Translations under genes and position numbers: made by a program | Source of the DNA: Nemertoderma westbladi | Taxonomy: Eukaryota; Xenacoelomorpha; Nemertodermatida; Nemertodermatidae | Assembly: GCA_032718475.1 (NCBI GenBank) | Contig: JAUCBJ010008610.1 | Location: forward strand, 1 to 55,273 | DNA: 55,273 bases | Direction: 5' to 3' | Shown here: positions 31,801 to 44,129 of the stretch, in pieces | Position numbering within the stretch: position 1 is the stretch's first letter | How the letters are laid out: each line of letters begins with the position of its first letter | Notes under the pieces: generated by a model | Told to the model about the DNA's origin: nothing | Seen by the model: the letters and a program-made list of their open reading frames with translations, nothing else | Databases searched by the model: none

Positions 31801-31990
31801 TAACTTCCATAACTCAGATACAGTAAACCGAATAGTTAGTTGGTTAACTTCCATTAACTCAGATACAGTAAACCGAATAGTTAGTTGGTTAACTTCCATT
31901 AACTCAGATACAGTAAACCGAATAGTTTAAGTTGGTTAACCTCCATTAACTAAGATACAGTAAACCGAATAGTTAGTTGGTTAACCTCCA
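31801..31990. repeat. 45-bp minisatellite, second block, overlapping the GPCR A stop codon
   Basis: Four to five units of the same 45-bp repeat. The last unit runs into the 3' coding end of GPCR gene A (minus strand): codons WRLTN and the TAA at 31975-31973 are read from repeat sequence. Confidence 0.92.
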
Positions 31991-32750
31991 TTCACACAAC
32001 AGACGACATTTAGCTATAAGTTTATTACCGATCTGAACTGCCTCTTTTCTAATCTTGGAACTAAAACCAAGTAGAATAATCGGGTTAAATAGATAGTCAA
32101 TCATTGGTAAGAGTGACTTGGAATGCAGATAAACCACAAGCGGTTTCTCCAGTAATTTGTCGCCGTATCCGTAATTAATTACGAAATAAATAATTGTCTG
32201 AGATAAATAGGATAAACCGAAAAGCATCGTTATACTAAATAACATCATAGTTATCTTTATCTGTTGTTTTTGAATTTGGGAGCGTTTCCGATTCGGCAGC
32301 TGTTGATAACGTTCGTTAATTTGATTCGAATTAAATTTATCATTTGTTTTATTTTTTAAATCATTTAGGGTTCCGTTACTTCCTCTAGAATTGGCCATGC
32401 TTAAACGTTCCGATGTATTCCAACTAAGTTTAACAACGATAGCTCCATATAACAGCATCATTAGCGTATACGTACACAGCATTACTACCGGGTATGCGAG
32501 CATGAAGTTGTTGTCATCGTTACCGAGTGAGTACAACGGGCGGTATGTTGGTATATGAACTCTAGGAGGTGTAGTTACATCTTTATGCGGCATATCCTGG
32601 GGAAGTGAAATAGAATCATGTGATTCTTTAGAAAGAAGATATCCCAATGAACCCATAATTGAAACACAGAGACATATTCCGATCAAAGATGTAACGACTT
32701 TCTTACTGACACCCAATCTAGCAGTGAACGGCCAGAATACAACTCGGAAC
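31973..32750 (-). CDS. Rhodopsin-type GPCR gene A, last exon (DRF motif to C-terminus)
   Basis: Acceptor CCCTTTTCAG|G; completes an Arg codon then reads FRVVFWPFTARLGVSKKVVT and SLIGICLCVSIMGSLGYLLS (TM4), a 5th membrane segment VVMLCTYTLMMLLYGAIVVK, a long third intracellular loop, IQKQQIKITMMLFSITMLFG (TM6) and MIDYLFNPIILLGFSSKIRK (TM7). The motif at the TM3 end is DRF instead of DRY, and NPxxY is replaced by NPIIL. It is homologous along its length to 47315-46658. Receptor subfamily and ligand are not recognised. The C-terminal end is recruited from a minisatellite. Confidence 0.85.
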
Positions 32751-32779
32751 CTGAAAAGGGTACAAAATTTAGAAAATTA

Positions 32780-35700
32780 ACACTCACTATATATAAGTTC
32801 AATTGAAATGTATACTCACTTTATAAGTATATAAGTTCAATTTAATTATATACTCACTATATTATATAAGTTCAATTGAATTACATACTCACTATAGTAT
32901 ATAAGTTCAATTGAATTACATACTCACTATATAAGTATATAAGTTCAATTGAATTACATACTCACTTTATAAGTATATAAGTTCAATTGAATTATATACT
33001 CACTATATTATATAAGTTCAATTGAAATATATACTCACTTTATAAGTATATAAGTTCAATTGAATTACATACTCACTATATAAGTATATAAGTTCAATTG
33101 AATTACATACTCACTTTATAAGTATATAAGTTCAATTGAATTACATACTCACTATATAACTATATAAGTTCAATTGAATTACATACTCACTATATAAGTA
33201 TATAAGTTCAATTGAATTACATACTCACTATATAAGTATATAAGTTCAATTGAATTACATACTCACTATATAAGTATATAAGTTCAATTGAATTACATAC
33301 TCACTTTATAAGTATATAAGTTCAATTGAATTACATACTCACTTTATAAGTATATAAGTTCAATTTAATTATATACTCACTATATTATATAAGTTCAATT
33401 GAATTACATACTCACTATAGTATATAAGTTCAATTGAATTACATACTCACTATATAAGTATATAAGTTCAATTGAATTACATACTCACTTTATAAGTATA
33501 TAAGTTCAATTGAATTATATACTCACTATATTATATAAGTTCAATTGAAATATATACTCACTTTATAAGTATATAAGTTCAATTGAATTACATACTCACT
33601 ATATAAGTATATAAGTTCAATTGAATTACATACTCACTTTATAAGTATATAAGTTCAATTGAATTACATACTCACTATATAACTATATAAGTTCAATTGA
33701 ATTACATACTCACTATATAAGTATATAAGTTCAATTGAATTACATACTCACTTTATAAGTATATAAGTTCAATTGAATTACATACTCACTTTATAAGTAT
33801 ATAAGTTCAATTGAATTACATACTCACTATATTATAAGTATATAAGTTCAATTGAATTACATACTCACTATATAAGTATATAAGTTCAATTGAATTACAT
33901 ACTCACTATATAAGCATATAAGTTCAATTGAATTACATACTCACTATATTATAAGTATATAAGTTCAATTGAATTACATACTCACTATATAAGTATATAA
34001 GTTCAATTGAATTACATACTCACTATATAAGTATAAAAGTTCAATTGAATTACATACTCACTATATAAGTATATATGTTCAATTTAATTACATACTCACT
34101 ATATAAGTATAAAAGTTCAATTGAATTACATACTCACTATATAAGTATAAAAGTTCAATTGATTACATACTCACTATATTATAAGTATATAAGTTCAATT
34201 GAATTACATACTCACTATATTATAAGTATATAAGTTCAATTGAATTACATACTCACTATATAAGTATATAAGTTCAATTGAATTACATACTCACTATATA
34301 AGTATATAAGTTCAATTGAATTACATACTCACTATATAAGTATATAAGTTCAATTGAATTACATACTCACTATATAAGTATATAAGTTCAATTGAATTAC
34401 ATACTCACTATATAAGTATATAAGTTCAATTGAATTACATACTCACTATACAAGTATATAAGTTCAATTGAATTACATACTCACTATATAAATATATAAG
34501 TTCAATTGAATTACATACTCACTATATAAGTATATAAGTTCAATTGAATTACATACTCACTATATAAGTATATAAGTTCAATTGAATTACATACTCTCTA
34601 TATAAGTATATAAGTTCAATTGAATTACATACTCACTATATAAGTATATAAGTTCAATTGAATTACATACTCACTATATAAGTATATAAGTTCAATTGAA
34701 TTACATACTCACTATATTATATAAGTTCAATTGAATTACATACTCACTATATAAGTATATAAGTTCAATTGAATTACATACTCACTATATTATATAAGTT
34801 CAATTGAATTACATACTCACTATATAAGTATATAAGTTCAATTGAATTACATACTCACTATATAAGTATAAGAGTTCAATTGAATTACATACTCACTATA
34901 TAAGTATATAAGTTCAATTGAATTACATACTCACTATATAAGTATATAAGTTCAATTGAATTACATACTCACTATATAAGTATATAAGTTCAATTGAATT
35001 ACATACTCACTATATAAGTATATAAGTTCAATTGAATTACATACTCACTATATTATATAAGTTCAATTTAATTACATACTCACTATATAAGTATATAAGT
35101 TCAATTGAATTACATACTCACTATATAAGTATAAAAGTTCAATTGAATTACATACTCACTATATAAGTATATAAGTTCAATTGAATTACATACTCACTAT
35201 ATAAGTATATAAGTTCAATTGAATTACATACTCACTATATAAGTATATAAGTTCAATTGAATTACATACTCACTATATAAGTATATAAGTACAATTGAAT
35301 TACATACTCACTATATAAGTATATAAGTTCAATTGAATTACATACTCACTATATAAGTATATAAGTTCAATTGAATTACATACTCACTATATTATAAGTA
35401 TATAAGTTCAATTGAATTACATACTCACTATATAAGTATATAAGTTCAATTGAATTACATACTCACTATATAAGTATATAAGTTCAATTGAATTACATAC
35501 TCACTATATTATAAGTATATAAGTTCAATTGAATTACATACTCACTATATAAGTATATAAGTTCAATTGAATTACATACTCACTATATAAGTATATAAGT
35601 TCAATTGAATTACATACTCACTATATAAGTATATAAGTTCAATTGAATTACATACTCACTATATTATATAAGTTCAATTGAATTACATACTCACATACTC

Positions 35701-36218
35701 ACTATATTATATAAGTACAATTGAATTACATACTCACTATATAAGTATATAAGTTCAATTGAATTACATACTCACTATAAGTATATAAGTTCAATTGAAT
35801 TACATACTCACTATATAAGTATATATATAAGTTCAATTGAATTACATACTCACTATATTATATAAGTTCAATTGAATTACATACTCACTATATAAGTATA
35901 TAAGTTCAATTGAATTACATACTCCCTATATAAGTATATAAGTTCAATTGAATTACATACTCACTATATTATATAAGTTCAATTGAATTACATACTCACT
36001 ATATTATATAAGTTCAATTGAATTATATACTCACTATATAAGTTCAATTGAATTACATATTCACTATATAAGTATATAAGTTCAATTGAATTACATACTC
36101 ACTATATAAGTATATAAGTTCAATTGAATTACATACTCACTATATAAGTATATAAGTTCAATTGAATTACATACTCACTATATAAGTATATAAGTTCAAT
36201 TGAATTACATACTCACTA
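32780..36218. repeat. 3.4-kb minisatellite, 38-bp unit, in GPCR A intron
   Basis: About 90 units of ACTCACTATATAAGTATATA-AGTTCAATTGAATTACAT, with variants lacking or gaining TATA steps. On the minus (sense) strand of GPCR A each unit reads ATAGTGAGTATGTAATTCAA, a close match to a 5' splice site. On the plus strand it presents TATATAAG. The array fills most of the intron between exons at 36576 and 32750, ending about 30 bp from the acceptor. Confidence 0.96.
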
Positions 36219-36575
36219 TCAGCTCAATAAAGTTATATACTATTTTTCAATATTATGATGAAATCCAACTTTAAGTGCACTAAAATATCACATAATGGTC
36301 TAGAATAGCTTCGTTGCGATTTTTACAATATTGGGATAAGTGAATTAAAAAAGTTTTTCATAAGCCCGTATACTTTATTTAAATAGATATTATTGTTCTA
36401 TTAAGTTAACTGTAATTTTGCCTAATAAATTAATAAATTTTTCTTATTATTACAAAACTATTCAATTAATAATGCAAAAATATTAAAATTCCAAAATTTT
36501 TTGTGGAAAATATAAAAATGAATAAAGAATAATTACATTATATATATCTATAATATGTGTATATTATTTCCTTAC
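36219..36575. other. AT-rich intron sequence; no gene seen
   Basis: Unique AT-rich DNA between the 38-bp array and the TM3 exon of GPCR A. It contains that exon's donor (GTAAGG on the minus strand, 36575-36570). Confidence 0.6.
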
Positions 36576-36661
36576 CTATCGCCTGCAATAACTGCATATA
36601 AACCCATAGAGAACATCTGGAAGCCACAGTCCAAACAATTTGCAGCGGTTTCAATGGGTAG
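36576..36661 (-). CDS. GPCR gene A, putative TM3 exon
   Basis: The minus strand reads LPIETAANCLDCGFQMFSMG then LYAVIAGD plus two bases of Arg, and a donor AG|GTAAGG. It aligns with YNFQFFAMGLYILLSCDR of gene B and joins in phase to exon 32750 to give GDRFRVVFW. The upstream acceptor is tentatively AAATAG at 36667-36662, giving an 86-bp exon in phase 0; it has a poor pyrimidine tract. This segment is easy to miss because it is short and stops lie just upstream. Confidence 0.7.
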
Positions 36662-36844
36662 CTATTTGTGGCAAGATAATGTTTATGTACCAGTTTTTGT
36701 TTTGTTTATTTCCTTTGATATTTTGTTCCCGGGTCTCAGGACATTAGATCCCGGGGGACTTTATATCCCACTTATTCAGTCCCTCGGGATATATTGTCCC
36801 CCAACAGGGTTAAGGAAGAAAGCTGTGGAATTTAAAGTGAAAGT

Positions 36845-37095
36845 GTCCCAGTCCCTCCTTGTGGAGTAGTGTTTAAATCCGTTGCTTTGAATTCACATCT
36901 CTCTTTAGGTCGTGGGTTCGATCCCTGAATGTGACGCTAGTGTAGAATTCGTTTCAGCACAAACAACGAATGCTTTTAAGTAACTAGCCAGGGCGCATAT
37001 CTGCCTTGTATCCTTAAATGGTAGCTAAATGGGTACCAGTTTCCTCTGGGGAGTATTAGGAGTGGGGGGATCGCACTGGAAATAAGTTGTAAGAA
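36845..37095 (+). mobile_element. tRNA-derived SINE inside GPCR gene A
   Basis: A-box-like GGAGTAGTGTTTAAATC near 36862, B box GGGTTCGATCCC near 36909, then the family body: AGCCAGGGCGCATATCTGCC, TTTCCTCTGGGGAGTATTAG and GGGGGATCGCACTGGAAATA. It sits between the TM1-2 exon and the TM3 exon, a place where paralogue B has continuous coding sequence. Confidence 0.85.
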
Positions 37096-37142
37096 TTTGT
37101 GATGTGATAAATATACAACATTATCTGGCCACAATTACTAAC

Positions 37143-37418
37143 TGCTGCATCGTTGATTGAAATCGAGCCATTTATACATTTTAGATTAATGTAATAGGTT
37201 TTACTAGCGCGGTAGATCAATACCATTCCATTTAATATTAAAAACAGTATCCCTGTCAATAGAGTAACGATTATAAAGTAATCAGAGTTATTGTTTTTAT
37301 TCTTGTAGAAGTAAACAACAATGAGAATTGTGTTTGATAGAATCCCCAGGAAGGTTATGAGTGAACCGAGACTAATGACAGCCTTGTAAGTTGTTACCAG
37401 AAAATATTCATCACACAT
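37143..37418 (-). CDS. GPCR gene A, first exon (TM1-TM2)
   Basis: Starts MCDEYFLVTTYKAVISLGSL, then TM1 …LGILSNTILIVVYFYKNK, NNNSDYFIIVTLLTGILFLI (TM2) and the extracellular KCINGSISIND. It parallels gene B (NNFLVITYNAVLGLG…, NNSDYFVIAMLVTGMLVFLI). The end is set at GCAGCA|GTTAGT (37142), which gives phase 0 and a good length match to B when joined to 36661, but this donor is weak. Alternatively the exon is simply cut by the SINE and the gene is broken. Confidence 0.7.
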
Positions 37419-38335
37419 TGTGTTAATTTGTTAAAATCAGATGTATAAGTAATTTTATAAAAGCATACAATTTTATAAATATAAGCTGGGTGTCGAGAAG
37501 TAAGTACTTATACTAGTAAGTTCTTATTAGTATTTATTAGTAAGTTCTAGTAATTATGTATGTAAAAATTCTAACATTGAAACAACTGCATATTAATAAC
37601 ATATTTTGTTTCTCGATTTGATACATCGAAATCAAAAAGGTTTACCCAAATTCAGCAATCACTCAAGATAATTTTAGTGTCTGCGTCGATAATATTGACA
37701 ATAAACGATGTTTGAATTGTTGAAAATTTTAATGATAGATGAATCTTTTAGGCTCATTAATTAATTAAGTCATGGAATGCCTGTTCACCACCATCATGGG
37801 TAATCTTTCACAGTGAAGCCTTTTCCACTCTTGTAAATTTGGCAATTTTAAATCATTAGAAAACTCTATCAGATACTGTAACTGTAACAAATAAGAGACA
37901 TGCTACATACTTATATACACCACTGGTACTGGTACATACAGACTTTAGCAGGTCTACTGTTGTGATAAGCGACAATGCTACAAATATACACTACTTGTAC
38001 AATGTACATGCACTTTGTAAGGATATAATAATGCGAAATATTTTTGTTTGTTTGACATTATTATATGCATGAGAATATTCCATAATGGAAATCTCAGATT
38101 GTTATGATTTAGTACACAACACCAATTATTATATTCATTGTGATTGGATAATCTACAGGCCAATGTTTATGTACATTCAGCCCAATACAAATATATCACT
38201 ATGCTCTGTTAGGTGACTAACTAACTACTATTCCAATCGAATTATAATAAAAATTAAATGTGATTGTTGTTCATAATCACATGAATATTTGTTTTTTCTT
38301 GAAGTATAATGTATATATAGCAGGGACAGATGATG
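37419..38335. other. GPCR A 5' flank; no gene seen
   Basis: AT-rich with a short GTAAGTTCTTATTAGTA direct repeat near 37505-37555. No conserved coding sequence or clear promoter motif. Confidence 0.55.
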
Positions 38336-38339
38336 GATG

Positions 38340-39400
38340 GATGTACGAACCTCGCGTAGTCCTAAATTTCGTTCAATTTCGTTCATTCCGTCGGCTTTCA
38401 CTGTTGCTGCTGTTATTCCCAGTGAATGTGCTTCCGATCTTCGTGATGCTTTAATCACATGCTCTATTCCAGTTAAATTTAAATCTACTATTGTACGTGT
38501 AGATGGTTCCCCTTCCTTAAGATCCCTTGAAAATGACCCTACATTAAATGATCATGGTATTCTCCTGGAGTTTGGTAGAGTGAAAAATATTAATAAAAAT
38601 CCAATTGCCGAGAAAGCCAATCAGGAATTAGAGGGTGAACTATTGCGATTCGATCCATCTGGTGGTCCGTTATCTACTCTATCACTTGTCCTCGGAGTAG
38701 AGTCTCTCAATTCTCGCATACACCATAATGGTCTTTCGGCCAAAGAAATCTTATTCGGCAGAGACCAGATCTCTGGAGAGCGTTTCTCCTTCGATGATCC
38801 TTCTTTAGCATCCAATCTCGATCTCAAAAAGGCCAACAATCATAGTTGCAGCTCCAGATCCAAGGCCCGTGGAGCCCCCCCTGCAGAGGCAGCTTCAGTA
38901 AAGAAAGGTCATTTAGTTTTCATCAAGTCTGAAGGTTCCAAAACTCATGCTCGAGATCGTTACATAGTGATGGATATTCATCAAGGTCTTGCTACACTCC
39001 AAAAGCTCAATGGGAATTCTTTTGGATTTCGTAAATATGTGGTCCCATTAGAAAAGGATTTTCAGCGCCAATCAATCTCTAGATTGGGATATTCATCAAC
39101 AGCTTTCCTCTAAGATGACGATGAGTCCCCAGATGAAGCTATTCAACCTATATCTGAAAAGTGGCGAGTCATTCTCCCAAAGATGAACTCCCTGCTATTG
39201 CGAATGGTCATACACCATCCAATCAACCTCCCTGTCGGCAATCATGTCGTATGAGAGGTCCTCCAGATCGACTTGGTGTGGCTACTGCGGAAGAGGATCG
39301 CATTTCACAGGACCTGCCTGATGATACTTTGGATCCCTGGTGTCCAGGTTGGACTCAGGTGAAGTGGCGTGGTGATCAAGATTATGATCTTAAATAAGTT
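38340..39400 (+). mobile_element. LTR-retrotransposon (Ty3/gypsy-like) integrase fragment
   Basis: The open segment 38337-39113 contains TIVRVDGSPSLRSL and, exactly 35 residues after its Asp, the Glu of NPIAEKANQELEGELL. This is the D-35-E half of a retroviral-type integrase core. It is followed by LNSRIHHNGLSAKEILFGRD and a C-terminal KKGHLVFIKSEGSKTHARDR stretch typical of gypsy-group pol proteins in invertebrates. After a stop/frame change, 39161-39397 continues with SCRMRGPPDRLG… and CPGWTQVKWRGDQDYDLK. The N-terminal part of pol and gag are absent. Flanks at 39400-39720 may be 3' non-coding or LTR remnant (a TATAACGAAGGACTGTAT word is repeated at 39576 and 39663). Confidence 0.8.
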
Positions 39401-39944
39401 GAAGGACTCAAAGAACAGAAATGAAAGTAAGACTGCGCCATACTGTAGTTATAATATACTCTGGTGATATACTGTATATTTGCCTGGTGGCTTTAGACTT
39501 TGGTGATGGTGGTACTTTAGGCCGACTTAGATTCAATTACCATAGACCTGTACTGCTTTACTGCTGTGTACCGTGAGTGTAACTGTATAACGAAGGACTG
39601 TATTATTTAACCTAATATACACTACTACTGCTGTATCGTTTTATTTGCTTTCCTTGTTTCTTATAACGAAGGACTGTATGCCCGGATTGTGCCTTAGTTC
39701 TTGCGAAAATTTAAAAAAACATAGCGAGCTATGAAAGTGGAAATGAGATCCTTCCAGGCTTCCCGATTCTCCATAGTTGTCGCAATTTCGTTTCTCTCAA
39801 GTCTAGTATCTCTTCCTGTTGGTATATATGTTATAGCCGTACGTCCACGGGTACGCTTTCCTTGTGTTGGTTGCCAGAAAAGTGGATCTGGTATGACCTC
39901 ATGTATGACCCATGTTTACATCTCCAGCAGTGCCGACACTGAAT

Positions 39945-40985
39945 CTTAATCTGCGGGAGACAGGTTGATATGGTTAGTTGTGCCATAAACTTTCTCCAGA
40001 TGATGTTTATTGAAGCCCTAGGTAGTCTTAGGCAACCATCAATTCTTTGTTTCAGTAATTTCTTCAGTGTCCACTCACCCCCTTATAAAAGTGCACTTTC
40101 CACTGTGGCTCGAAAGAACTTGGTCTTCAGGTGCCTAGAGAGATCTGATTTCCAGATGGTATCCATTTTTGATAGAACTACCCAAGCCTTTGCTTTCCTA
40201 ACTTCTATGTCCTTTTTGCTACTCTCTATCCATGATCCAAGGTACTGGAAGTCGTCAACCATACTTAGTTGATTATTATCAATTGTGGTCAAGTTTCCAT
40301 CAACATTCGGTCTTGTAGCATTTATATGCAATCCAACCTCCTTAGCAACCCTCTCCACTTTATTCAGTAGAAGCTGTGCATCTGCTAGCGTATTAGAGAG
40401 CCGGGCTATGTCATCCGCGAAGTCGGTGTCTGTGACTGTAGTTGCCGGATATCTACTACTTCTGCGTTATTGTAGTGTGAATCCCAGATCTTCACCATTT
40501 GTGGCCGTCATCATTGCGCAATACAGTACAAATACGAATAGTAATGGCACCAATGCATCGTAGTACGCCAGCCAGGATTGAAAATAACTCATATTCCATA
40601 TCTGATGAGAGTACATGAGCTTCTGTGTCACAATATAACAATCCAATGCCAGCAACAATTACGTCTGGTATTCCATAAGCTCTTAGGATTTTCAGCATTT
40701 TCCTCAATGTATGGAGTTAAATGCTTTCTTGAAGTCCACAATTGTCAGGTGCGTGGGGAGATTCTTTGACTTAATTACCTCAATCAGTCCCGTAGCGCAA
40801 GTATCTGAGCTATTGTTGATCTACTTGGTCGAAATCCGTTTTGGCTCCTTACGCAGTAGTTTCTCTATGTGAGGCATGTGAGGTCATGGGGGTCGGTCTT
40901 AGTAGCATTTATATGCAATCCAACCTCCTTAGCAACCCCCTCCACTTTATTCAGTGGAAGCTGTGCATCTGCTAGCGCATTTAAT
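39945..40985 (-). mobile_element. Second RTE-like LINE family, RT fragment (degraded)
   Basis: The minus strand encodes LRAYGIPDVIVAGIGLLYCD, then DTDFADDIARLSNTLADAQL (catalytic FADD), VERVAKEVGLHINATR, DDFQYLGSWIESSKKDIEVR and KAWVVLSKMDTIWKSDLSRH, with frame breaks between. The organisation equals the RTE family above but the sequence is clearly different. The segment 40905-40980 duplicates 40308-40392 (CATTTATATGCAATCCAACC…), a local rearrangement. Confidence 0.85.
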
Positions 40986-41099
40986 TTAATTTAATAATAA
41001 TTTCGTACATAGAAATATAGATATATCTAGTACAGCATAAATACAACCGGTAGGATTAATGCACAAGTGAATGATTATATAATATCACTCATTGAGATT

Positions 41100-43660
41100 A
41101 AAGTTAACTAGTACAAATATACTGTAGAATATCATCCAATTCAGAAATATCGAATCCAGGTACTACCAAATTATTGCGCTTACAGTCTACCAATTCTCTA
41201 CACATATTTACGTAAGATGATGTTGAGTCGTTACAAAACCACGTTAGTGAGGAGCACAATTTAGTAGTAATATTATAAAAATACGGAACAATACGAATAC
41301 GTGCAATCGATAAAGGACAAGTAACCAAGGCAACGTAACGAAGGTTTGAGAGAACACAACACACTGCTGGCAAATTGCACAAACCTACTACATAACAAGG
41401 TCCTCGGGTAAGGGTAATTAACTAGCCCTTCAATCATAAAACGATAAGTGTTATACGGTAAGCCCCAAACTAACCTAACAGTAATGTTCCAAGATCTTAG
41501 TAACCGTTGACAGGCGTCAGACCAAAAGTCCCACAAGGGGCTACCATAAAATGAAGTTGCATAGATACGTTGTAGGGCACAAAGAGTATCAGGGTTTGTG
41601 AAACCAAATTCCTGTCTTAAACAATTTTATTGGCCAATAAATTTTCCACGTTTTACCTGTAAATCACTGCTACAATTATAATTAAAATTTAACGTATTAC
41701 CTAAATGTACCGCCTGTTTTACCCAAGGAAGCACAGCACCATTTACAGTAACATTAATATCTGGCTTGTCCCATTTAGAAGAAAAGGGAATACATTTGGA
41801 TTTACTTTTTACCGAGTCAGGATTCGAACTGATAGACATATTAAAATCTTTACAAAAACTTTCACAAATCGAAATCATGTACTGCAACCCTACTATAGAT
41901 GGGCATAATAATAATATATCATCTGCATATACCAGAATCCCAAAATAATGTGTACCAATATGACAGCCCACTTGCGATTTACGTAAACGATACATTAATG
42001 TGTTTATTACTACACAGAATAATAAAGGCGAGATGACCGAACCTTGGTGTATGCCATTCGAAACCATGAACGATGTGGACGATACCGAATTCCATTTTAC
42101 ACTGCACGACTGCTCTTTATACATCTACAATAAAACTCTAATAAACAACGGACAGAAGCCCTTCTTACAGTCTTAATGAGTTCCAGAAATAATGATACCC
42201 ATTCTACCATTTCAAATGCCTTTGATAAGTCTAGAAGGCACCCAAATACCGGAGTCGAGAATCTTGAATAAAAGGAAACGCAGCACAGCCCACGAGCACT
42301 GAGTAGTGCTCGCGTGTTTCTGGAAACCGAATTGTAAATCATCGACATTGAGAGACTCACTCTGTGAGAGGATCATTACCCACTCGAATATCTTAAGAAT
42401 AAGCGACGAAATAGCGATGGCGCGATAGTTGGAAGATGTCGAGATATCACCTAACTTGTCCTTAACTAAAGGAACTAGCGACGCAGAAAGTAGAAACTTT
42501 GGAATAAATCCGTGGACAAGAAACGCGTTGAACAATGAACTTAGGTGTTCCGCGAGGACGGGCCCAGCATTCGTAAGACAATCCGAATGGAATTCGTACT
42601 GCACATCAGATTTACCTCCATTGAGTTTACCAATTGCTGATGCAACTACTGTAGTTCAATAGTGACCGGCTTGGAAACTGCGTCCAAACCACGCACGCAG
42701 TCGTTCCAATATTTCTGAATCTAACTTACAAAATCCGAATCATAACCCTGATTGTAAAGATCGTTATACAATGAAGCAAACCTATTTGCAATCGATTTCG
42801 GGGAAGTTTCACCATCAATGAGAGTACTAGAACACCGTAGATTGCCTCAAAGTTTGCATATTTCGGCAAAAAGGCGTTGCCTTGGAGGGGCGGACGTGTT
42901 CATTCCAACCTGGTAGGGAAAACCCGCTTCCGGTTGCCGAATTAGTTCCACCAGATTGTGGCAGACAACTAGCGGCCTCCTCAATAGCATTTAGTATATT
43001 ATACAAATAGGTCTCAATATCTGAAATATGACTGTTATTGGTACAAAATATATCTTCACAATTTTCACACAATAAATTTATGTTATTTAAATTGGCGCAA
43101 ATAGCTTCAGTATATTGGGTTTTCTGATCAGCTGTAGCCTTCCTAAATTTTGGCTTACTACTTGAAACGTTGTTTTCAACAGATTCATCGAGCTTATCTA
43201 CAATAAATTTACAATAAATGGGCGAATGATTAGACGTATTTGCACCGTGGTGTATTGCACCAGCCTCGAAACATGAACTTAATATATTATTGGACACAAA
43301 AAATGATCTATTGTAGACGTATATATACAATTATTCTGACTAGACATATATGTGTAGTCAACCATATACTTATTCCACATGATATTTAGATTAAAATCAT
43401 TAATGAAATTATTTAGTAAAGAGACATGAGCAGAATTACGAATAAATTCTGCATTAAGGTCACCGATTACAATAAAATTCGCAGTGAAAAAATTGCATAT
43501 TAGATTCTGTAAATTGTCAATCAATAACAGAAAATCATCAGGTACTGCAGAAACAGAACGAGAATCTACCGGAAAATATGTATTAACAATTACAACATTG
43601 GTATTTGGAAGTGTTAATCGAATAGCCTGTAATCTGTGGTTGTTAGATTTAATAACGTAA
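41100..43660 (-). mobile_element. CR1/L2-type LINE with endonuclease and RT remnants
   Basis: Read on the minus strand: apurinic-type endonuclease pieces (FIVIGDLNAEFIRNS, STIDHFLC, ANTSNHSPIYCKF); then the RT with NYRAIAISSLILKIFEWV, LQFGFQKHASTTQCSWAV, FGCLLDLSKAFEMVEWVSLF, GIHQGSVISPLLFCVVINTL and ILVYADDILLL (catalytic YADD); then the C-terminal SFYGSPLWDFWSDACQRL and …SWNITVRLVWGLPYNT. At least four frameshifts or stops divide it, so it is dead. Clade assignment (CR1/L2 group) is from motif style only. Confidence 0.88.
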
Positions 43661-44129
43661 TGTCCCTACGGTTTATGATCTCGAAACTAAATCTCTCAAA
43701 TAATTGAACTTTCGCCGCAAATATTTCCTCGCACACAAAGCTAGCAAGACAGACTTCACTAATCACAGTAAAAGTCTGCGTAGGCCTACCAAGACCTTGG
43801 GCAATTACAGTTAAACATCAGTTTACTATTACTACCGGCACCGGTGTACCGGTGTACCGGTGTACCAGTAGAGATTGACGTGTCTCCAGGACTCTGATCC
43901 GGCTGAGCTACCGGTAGGTCACATGCAGATTGCGTAGATCGGCGGCAGGATCCGGTAGGTCACATGCAGATTGCGTAGATCGGCGGCAGGATCCGGTAGG
44001 CGGCTCGGCAACCGGCGATGAAACATCCACATCCATGACGTGGCGATATAAAACTACAGAACAAACTATTAGGCTGTCTGCAGGTCAGGACCGGTACAGT
44101 CAGGCAGTCAGTATTATGGAATCTGTACT
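43661..44129. repeat. Tandem 41-bp duplication and tRNA-like half
   Basis: Two perfect 41-bp direct repeats occupy 43911-43951 and 43952-43992 (CCGGTAGGTCACATGCAGAT…). Just before them the minus strand reads GGTAGCTCAGCCGGATCAGA, resembling a tRNA/SINE A box. (CCGGTGTA)n lies near 43840-43866. No gene seen. Confidence 0.6.

Noticed and set aside
32780-36218. CRISPR-like array
   Set aside because: Units are directly adjacent with no unique spacers, in a eukaryotic intron; it is a minisatellite.
36555-36869. Plus-strand open frame 36555-36869 as a gene
   Set aside because: The minus strand of the same place carries the TM3 exon of GPCR A; the plus frame is its shadow running into a SINE.
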